A DNA stretch of 64,000 nt from Conchocele bisecta (taxonomy: Eukaryota; Mollusca; Bivalvia; Lucinida; Thyasiridae): assembly GCA_029237695.1 (NCBI GenBank), contig CM055274.1, forward strand, positions 20,635,505-20,699,504, in the 5' to 3' direction. A program made the position numbers and the translations under genes. Below the pieces are notes generated by a model, which searched no databases, was not told where the DNA came from, and saw only the letters and a list, made by a program, of their open reading frames with translations. Positions 57,555 through 64,000 of the stretch are shown in pieces (positions within the stretch are counted from its first letter, which is position 1; each line of letters opens with the position of its first letter).

Positions 57555-57914
57555 ATGTCAGTTGAAGAACTTTATTTTTCTATGATCGATGTAGGCTACA
57601 CTGCCCTTAAACACCGTATAGCTGGTGCAAAGGGTATGATTCGTCTGGCCCGAGATTCTCTCGAGACGTGGCGCGAGGATGAAAAAGCGGCCACACTTTT
57701 CGCAAATCGGATATTAGATTCCTCCACCAATCCCGGGGGATTGGATGAATTATATTTTCCTAAGTTCCTTCAGAAATTAACCCCCAATCGCAATTGTACT
57801 TCCAACAAAGGTTTATTATTAACGACGCAGTTACCGGACGATCTGGAGAGGGCATGTTGGAGATTGTCCGATATATTAGAATACATCACATACGATGAAC
57901 ACGCGCAAACATGA
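57555..57914 (+). CDS. unknown protein overlapping integrase
   Basis: 119 codons from ATG 57,555 after a (TA)n-type leader. Helical, no membrane segment: MSVEELYFSMIDVGYTALKH, GMIRLARDSLETWREDEKA, LPDDLERACWRLSDILEYIT. The middle (STNPGGLDE, LTPNRNCTSN) is encoded by the palindromic motif. It overlaps the integrase start by 20 bp, so the pair is likely translated from one mRNA. No known domain. Confidence 0.6.
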   Translation: MSVEELYFSMIDVGYTALKHRIAGAKGMIRLARDSLETWREDEKAATLFANRILDSSTNPGGLDELYFPKFLQKLTPNRNCTSNKGLLLTTQLPDDLERACWRLSDILEYITYDEHAQT

Positions 57915-58926
57915 TACCAAACTATCGGTTCGTCTAACGCGCAAGCTGGCGAACACGTACTACAGCCCCCGCGGCTACTGGAAGGGACTCGCGGCCATCA
58001 AGAACCTCGCGGCGGCGACCAAGGTTTCAGAAAACGCTGTCAAGGAATGGCTCAAGAAGCAGGCTATCTGGCAGATCTATTTACCCGCGCCTCACAATAT
58101 TCCGCGCCCGAAATTCGACGTGCCGGTGCCGAACCAAGTTCACCAAGCGGATCTCCTGTTTCTCCCTCACGATCGCGTCGGTCGCAAGACGTACAAGTAC
58201 GCACTGACAATCGTTGACGTAGCGAGTCGTTATAAGGGGGCTGAGCCGTTGGCCACTAAATATTCTAAGGAGGTGGCCGAGGCTCTCTCCCGAATATATA
58301 AGAGGAGTCCTCTCAAATGGCCGAATCTTCTCCAGGTCGATCCCGGCCGCGAGTTCATGGGCGCGGTCTCTCATCTATTGTCTAAGCACGACGTTTCTGT
58401 CAGACGCGGCCGCGTTAACATCCACCGAGACCAGGGAATCGTGGAGCGGTTCAATCGAACCCTGGCTGAGAGACTGTTCGGACACCAATACGCCAAAGAA
58501 CCTGTAGACCCTCATTCGCGATCGACCGAGTGGGTGGCCAGACTGCCCGCCGTGGTCTCCGCACTGAACGGAGAGTTGACCAGATTGATAGGTAAGAAGC
58601 TTGTAGATGCTATCAAGTTTAAAAGGGTGACGAGCAAGCCCTCTGCCGTCTCGCGCGGGCGACCCGTTGGTTTAGAGGAGCAACGGCTTCCATCTGATAT
58701 TGACGTCCGGTACCTCTATCAACCGGGAGAGCTCGAAGGTGGCAGCCGCCGCGCGACTGATCCCGTGTGGTCTCTCAATGTATATCATCTAGATCGATCA
58801 ATTACCAAACCTGATGAGCCCGTGCTCTACTATTTGGATGATGGGCCATCTCGAGGGTTTGTTCGCGAAGAACTTCTTATGGTACCTTCTGACACCCAGC
58901 CACCCCCGGATCGTCAGAGTCTTTAG
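57895..58926 (+). CDS. Polinton integrase (retroviral-type DDE)
   Basis: 343 codons, intact. N-terminal helical region (YYSPRGYWKGLAAIKNLAAA ... NAVKEWLKKQAIWQIY). Catalytic core: first Asp in HQADLLFLPHD, second Asp in LLQVDPGREFMG, Glu in DQGIVERFNRTLAERL, the DDE triad with normal spacing. C-terminal part with YQPGELEGGSRRATDPVWSL, NVYHLDRS and YYLDDGPSRGF, similar to the beta-barrel/chromo-like tail of these integrases. It would insert the element's DNA ends into the host genome. Convergent with PolB across 47 bp. GC-rich codons, unlike PolB. Confidence 0.93.
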   Translation: MNTRKHDTKLSVRLTRKLANTYYSPRGYWKGLAAIKNLAAATKVSENAVKEWLKKQAIWQIYLPAPHNIPRPKFDVPVPNQVHQADLLFLPHDRVGRKTYKYALTIVDVASRYKGAEPLATKYSKEVAEALSRIYKRSPLKWPNLLQVDPGREFMGAVSHLLSKHDVSVRRGRVNIHRDQGIVERFNRTLAERLFGHQYAKEPVDPHSRSTEWVARLPAVVSALNGELTRLIGKKLVDAIKFKRVTSKPSAVSRGRPVGLEEQRLPSDIDVRYLYQPGELEGGSRRATDPVWSLNVYHLDRSITKPDEPVLYYLDDGPSRGFVREELLMVPSDTQPPPDRQSL

Positions 58927-58973
58927 ATTGCTATTTTTCTTAATTTTTTCAAAATTATTCATTAAATAAATCA

Positions 58974-61900
58974 TTAGAGAGGTTCTGTATGTATTCCGTC
59001 TGGTAACACACGTCTTTTATCGTAGTATGCCGAGAGTCCTAATTTTTGTTGACAGTACGTTTTCATAACGCCGTCTTTCATTTTAAATCCTCTATTTTGT
59101 GCCACATCTATAATGTGTTTTCCATCTTCTGTAGTTTCACTTAGTACTCGTTTATATCTATCCCAATTTAAATTGTTAGTTGTTTTGGACATTCCTTTCG
59201 CAGAGTTTTTATTAATTAATTCTTTAGAATTATCAAAATTAGTGGAATTAAATTTTTCTACAAAATAACACTTACTAGATAACGCTATCGCCCTATCTCC
59301 GCTAAATTCCATTTTGAAAAGTCCGGGCTCTCTTTCGCTCCATTTATCCCAAGCCAACCATTTCTTTTTTTCTTTTTCAAACCCGTCTAGTAAGTTAGGT
59401 CTAATCAATTCCTCTATCGCTTTTCCACTAACTCCTATATACATACTATTTGTATCCATCTGTATTAATTCAAAGTGTTCTCTTTTTACGTATTTGTCTA
59501 GAAATTCGTAGTAAAATTCCAACATTCTCAATTTAGCTAGTTGATAAACCGCTATTCCACAATGGAATGGTCTCTTTACCGCACACCTGGGTTTTCTTGA
59601 AGATATTTCGAACGCATCTCCTATCTCTTCCAAATCGTCAAAGAATGCAAATCTTAATGCTTTGTCAACACAGGTTTCGTTTTGTGTATATGTCGTATTT
59701 AAATGTCTCTCCGTTGCCTCTATCATTTTTCCACAACACGAGTTTCCTAATAATTTCATTATGTCGGCTACTGGTTTCTTATTTGGTTCTACATCACCTG
59801 TTCGTCTTGCGGCTGTAACTTCTTTTGCGAACCATTCGAATGGTTTTCCGCTAATATAATCTATAACACGATGAACTCCAGTTATTTCTAGGCCGTGTTT
59901 TAAATACCATTTCAACAGTGGCGCGTACAGCAATACTTTAGTGGCGGTCATAGATCCCACCAATTTTTTTCCATCTGCTCTTGTTCGGCCAGTATCTTTT
60001 AAATATTTTAACATTTGTGTGGGAACTTCATCAACCTCTTCTTCTCTGTTTATAAATATTGGGGACATTTCAGAAAACTTATCTTTTAAGTTGTGTGGAA
60101 CTTCTATATCCACCTCCGCAAACTCAAACCAGTCTCCAGATAAAACTCTTTTACAAAACTTTTTAATAAATTTAGGGTTATGTGGGGTATCTATATGGTG
60201 TATAGTTTCTCTCCCACACGGCATCTCTTTATTTAACGTAGATAAATATAACGCGTTTGCATCGTACCCCAAAACAGCCTTGCAAGGTTTGGAACCCACT
60301 CTAATATTTGAAACACCAGCTTCTGCATATCGTGTAAATACTATTGATAGACCGCCAACTAGAGCGTCCTTCATCATTTCGCATGTTTCTTCTTTTGGTG
60401 CATATAGAGCATCCTCCGGTATAATCGTCTTTGAAGATTTTTGTTCTTTAATGGTTCCTCTCAACATATATTGTATAGCTACTCCAGGTAGTGTTACCGC
60501 ATCTTTGAAAATATCCACACCTCTGTGTTTATAAAATTCACACATTTTTTCCACCGCTTCTAGGAACGGTGCTATATCTAAATCGTTATAATATTTCAAC
60601 CAATCTCTGAAAGTTTTCATATTATTTTCTTCGAAAATTCTACGACATTTACTTAATTCTGTTTCATCTATTAACATTTTCCCAGATAGTTTGGAATACC
60701 AATTCTCTATATCCGGTAGTCCTGGGTAATCCAGTTTGTCTGGAGAATCGAACCACTCATAAGGAAAGAAAGATTTCTGTCCTTTGCATTCGTAGGCTTT
60801 TATCCAACTATCGTAACTTACACCGGGTCCTAGATAAAGTATTACATCAAGAAATCTAAACTCTGGAGTAAATAGAAATATTGTTGCGTTTGCACGTTTT
60901 CCGACCATTACTTTCTTTGTTGTTGATGCCAGTTCGCCTACTAGGTATTTCTTTATTAAGTTTATATCGTACTTACTGCTGTTAAAACCTATAACCGGTA
61001 CTTGCTCTATCCACTGTTCGATCTTGGCGATTTGGTTTTTACGTAAATATTCTGTATTAAACCCATATCTTGACCACACTTCTTCTCTTATAGCTTTTCC
61101 CCTGACTTTCAAATCTTCTACGAATTTTTCTATAAGTTTTGCGGGATCTCTATCACAAATATGAGTTACTGTTCCTGAGAAATTATCTCCTATACGAACG
61201 CTTACCGGAACGTGCTCGGCTTCGTACTCTAGATTATTACCGAGAGTTTCAAATTCTGGGTTGAGATATGCCTCAAAATCGTATACTATCTGATATGAAT
61301 AAAGAGTAGTGTCGCAATCGATCTTTATGTCTTTTCCCGTTCTTTGAAATTCGCATTCCCACATAACTACTAGGTTGAATTCTTTGCTTCTTCTAATAAA
61401 TGTATCTCTTCTCATAGTGGATGCGCGTTCTTCTTTTCTATGCTTTGCATGAATCTCACACCCGTGCCAGTAACAGCCGTGATATTGATATACGGTATTG
61501 GTTTCCGTACAGTATCCATCTACTGGAGCTCCTAAGACCCATCTTTCACCCCCGTGTCCACACTGTTCGTGGTGAATGTGAATTCCCTCCCGCTTTTCCA
61601 CAGAGTAAATCCAATCGATCGCCCCATAACTGTTAGAACTTTTTGGGTAGAACGCTTTCTCGAACGACGAACGCGGGCGCTCTAAATAATTACCATCACA
61701 TATTACTTTTGTCTCACCTTTCATACATGTTGGTCCGTGTCTCTTCATATTACTCGCTTTCGTGAATTTCTGCTTGCAATTATCGCAGGCGTAAATTTTA
61801 GATAGGTTTTTAAGGTTTTTTATTAGAAATGCGTGATTATTAAACAGTCCTATTGTCATTGGTTTATTACCTATTGCCTTATAGTGTGCTGGTACCTTTT

Positions 61901-62001
61901 TCAACCACCATACGTTACATTCGGTGGGTTGATATACGTCTATACCGATTTTAAAAAACTCTTCAACCTTTTCAGCCAGGTTTTTTTTAAAAAAATCCAG
62001 G
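58974..62001 (-). pseudogene. protein-primed family B DNA polymerase, main part
   Basis: On the minus strand about 1,010 codons open. Zinc-finger-like CDNCKQKF...MKRHGPTC; an endonuclease-like block VDGYCTETNTVYQYHGCYWH; exonuclease motifs VYDFEAYLNPE, VIGFNSSKYDINL and YYNDLDIAPF; polymerase motif A VLGYDANALYLS; motif B KLLGNSCCGK; motif C MDTNSMYIG. Family function is replication of element DNA from a protein primer. Two departures: motif C has Asn where the second catalytic Asp is normal, and motif B has Cys for the usual Tyr. Either would harm activity. The nominal ATG at 62,117 lies in repeat sequence; real homology begins at about 62,000 (LDFFKKN). Confidence 0.9.
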
Positions 62002-63299
62002 CTATTGGATTGGCGAAAGCTGGACGGGCGGGCGGGCTTTGGGCGGCGTCCACAATCAATGTTAAGTTTTCGTGTTTGATTCCATTTCTTTGTTACTGTA
62101 CCACCTAGAACCACCAAACTTTCACAGCTTCATAATCAAGGGGTGCCCACCACATATCACTATCCAACATGTTATTTTTTTTTTAACTTGACCCGGGCGG
62201 GCGGGCGGGCGGGCGGGCGGCGGGCGGCGTCCACAATCAATGTTAAGTTTTCGTGTTTGAGTCCATTTCTTTGTTACTGTACCACCTAGAACCACCAAAC
62301 TTTCACAGCTTCATAATCAAGGGGTGCCCACCACATATCACTATCCAACATGTTACTTTTTTTTAACTTGACCCATTTTTTCCGCGCAATCGACTTAGCC
62401 CTTTTCAATGTTAAGTTTTCGCGTTTTCAATGTTAAGTTTTCGTGTTTAAGTCCATTTCTATGGTACTGTACCATCTAGGACCACCAAACTTTCACTGCT
62501 TCATAATCAAGGGGTGCCCACCACATTTCACTATCCAACATGTTACTTTTTTTTTAACTTGACCCATTTTTTCCGCGCAATCGACTTAGCCATTTTCAAT
62601 GTTAAGTTTTCGCGTTTTCAATGTTAAGTTTTCGTGTTTAAGTCCATTTCTTTGGTACTGTACCACCTAGGACCACCAAACTTTCACAGCTTCATAACCA
62701 AGGGGTGCCTACCACATACAACTATCCAACATGTGACCATTTTTGTACCTTCACCTATTATTTCTACGTAATTGACTTAACCATTTTCAACGTTAACTTT
62801 TTAACGTACGTCTGGTTAAATTTTTTGGTTAAAACTTTTTTGTTATACTATATCTCTGCAACTGCTTCGCCCATTACCTTGAAACTTCACATGGGTGTTT
62901 ATCATCGTCGATATTTTCACTCTAACCCCCAACCGTGCGACCCCTGTGCGCAATGTCAAGGTCAAATTACTTTGAATTTATTTGCTAAAGTTTTTTCGTG
63001 TACTATATCTCTGCAACTGCTTCACCCATTACCTTGATACTTCAGATGGGTGTTTATCATCATTGTCGCACCCGCTTGCGGAAAGCGCGATATCGTCGGC
63101 ATTTTGGCATACGTCCGTCCGTCCGTCCGTACGTCCGTGTGTCCGGTTAAAGTTTTTTCGCTAAAAGTTTTTCCATCTACAATATCTATTTTTTTAGTGT
63201 CCATGCCTCGCCCCAAGGCACGACATGCAGGCCACGGCCATCTAGTCTACAAAAAGTGGGTATAATTATGTTATCCAAGTGTCCATGCTTGGAAAAAAC
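62002..63299 (-). repeat. repeat-filled segment interrupting PolB (possible intron)
   Basis: On the minus strand begins with GT after CCAG (63,299-63,298) and ends with AATAG before CCTGG (62,003-62,002). The PolB frame is the same on both sides. Contains four copies of a 183-191 bp unit (TACCACCTAGAACCACCAAA, CTTCATAATCAAGGGGTGCC) at about 62,100, 62,283, 62,473 and 62,664 (+ strand), a (GGGC)n run at 62,191-62,228, two copies of ATATCTCTGCAACTGCTTC (62,849 and 63,007) and a (CCGT)n run near 63,113. Similar (CCGT)n sequence occurs in the RPTP intron at 33,500. Confidence 0.65.
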
Positions 63300-63778
63300 C
63301 TGGCCTTCGTGGCTTTGCCTCGTTTCTTGTTCAGATCTGAAAAAGGAATTGGTGAAACCACATTACTACCAAAATATTGCTTACTAAGTTCTTTCGCCTT
63401 TTCTGTACATCTGTCGGGTCTTTTATCTGTCATATGCATAACTAGACACCTGAACAGACAAAGGTCGTCATTATACTTATCTAAAGAATACATACCTTTT
63501 TTATTCTTCAACCATTCTGGAAGTTCTGCTCCTGCTGCTTCTTTGGATTGTAGTCCCAAATCTATTCCCCTACTGCCATGTATTAGCTTTACGAAAACCT
63601 CTACCCATCTTACAAACTTCCACTTTGTATTTGGTCTGTCTATTTTATCGGACATTATTCGTGTTTGCTCCTTATCTGACAGCCATTTTTTAACGGTTTT
63701 CATTGATGATAGTGGTTCGCTACCGAGATTTTTGTGCATTGTTATAGTTACAGGTTTTCCATTTTTAGTTTCCTCCAT
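63266..63778 (-). pseudogene. PolB N-terminal fragment 1
   Basis: ATG at 63,778. Reads KWKFVRWVEVFVKLIHGSRG, ELPEWLKNKKGMYSLDKYND then DLCLFRCLVMH, the N-terminal block known in Polinton-type polymerases, where a (D/N)DxCFLxC-like motif is usual. The last 11 codons (63,266-63,299) differ from what precedes and fall in the repeat-filled segment. Joined by frame to 62,001 if that segment is an intron. Confidence 0.75.
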
Positions 63779-64000
63779 GTTCTAGCTTGTAAGAATATGA
63801 ATATCTCAAATAAAAATTGGTTGTTATGTAAGGAGCGAGTTTATCGGACATGCGTTCAAACCCGTTAATGTCAATGTTTTTACGAAAGGATAATGTAACT
63901 ACCCGTCTTCTATTTTCTACCTTTTCCAATGTTTCATCGTGAGCCCCCAATATTTCTTCACCTTTTTCCACTATCGCGCGAACTATTGATCTTTTCTTAT
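63765..64000 (-). pseudogene. PolB N-terminal fragment 2, runs off the window
   Basis: Another minus frame: VRAIVEKGEEILGAHDETLE, LSFRKNIDINGFERMSDKLA, APYITTNFYLRYSYSYKLE, ending at 63,765. It overlaps the ATG of fragment 1 by 14 bp in a different frame, so either a frameshift or a separate short gene. Open to the window edge. By position it fits the most N-terminal part of the polymerase protein. Confidence 0.55.

Larger units (their letters stand above)
47398..64000. mobile_element. Polinton/Maverick (adintovirus-like) element, decayed, right end outside window
   Basis: Carries four genes that define the group: protein-primed PolB, retroviral-type integrase, packaging ATPase and major capsid protein. 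Several further conserved genes surround them. Coding GC of the capsid-ATPase-integrase block (50.5-58.9 kb) is clearly above the flanking host DNA. No adenovirus-type cysteine protease was recognised. Left terminal inverted repeat not identified; the start could be anywhere from about 46.1 to 47.4 kb. Many genes hold stops or homopolymer frameshifts, so this is an endogenous, inactive copy. Confidence 0.9.

Noticed and set aside
57895..58926. Integrase belongs to a second LTR retroelement
   Set aside because: No RT, gag or LTR nearby; its neighbours are capsid, ATPase and PolB genes, and the sequence fits Polinton integrases.
62002..62117. Polymerase start at the ATG at 62,117
   Set aside because: The first 38 codons are encoded by the repeat unit that recurs four times downstream; polymerase-like sequence begins at about 62,000.

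Overview
This window looks like a piece of an animal nuclear genome, most likely a bivalve or other mollusc (inference). The background is AT-rich and full of foldback elements, minisatellites and nested transposons. One receptor-type protein tyrosine phosphatase (RPTP) gene runs through it on the + strand in small exons with GT/AG borders. There are three large stories.

(1) Host gene, about 73-41,152. I can place a transmembrane exon (73-202), a juxtamembrane exon (22,431-22,627) and six catalytic-domain exons (23,212; 26,937; 31,366; 32,948; 35,732; 40,998). From 22,431 on every intron phase matches. The last exon stops two bases into the serine codon that follows the catalytic cysteine, and the next exon is not seen in this window. 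Introns hold a degraded LINE, several MITE families, a 2.1-kb satellite of a 35-bp unit, and the elements described next.

(2) LTR element, 5,823-19,728, inside the first intron. It is a Ty3/gypsy-type element with two 235/236-bp LTRs. It carries gag, protease, RT, RNase H, integrase and an envelope of the baculovirus-F type, so it is an endogenous errantivirus-like retrovirus. It is decayed by stops and frameshifts, and its RT is split by a 2,485-bp TA-flanked DNA element. It landed inside a palindromic foldback element whose two halves lie on either side.

(3) Polinton/Maverick (adintovirus-like) element, about 47.4 kb to beyond 64,000. It has a double-jelly-roll type major capsid protein, an FtsK/HerA-type packaging ATPase, a retroviral-type DDE integrase and a protein-primed family B DNA polymerase. 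It also has a second large conserved protein, a small candidate minor capsid protein, a coiled-coil fibre-like gene, and several small membrane proteins. Both genes on the left and the polymerase on the right are on the - strand; the capsid-ATPase-integrase block is on the + strand. Most genes carry one or more stops or homopolymer frameshifts, so this is an endogenous, decaying copy. The polymerase is additionally divided by a 1.3-kb repeat-filled segment with plausible splice borders. The right end lies outside the window.

The regions 27-35 kb, 38-41 kb and 42-47 kb are non-coding host DNA with repeats, two tRNA-like (SINE-like) segments and little else that can be supported.
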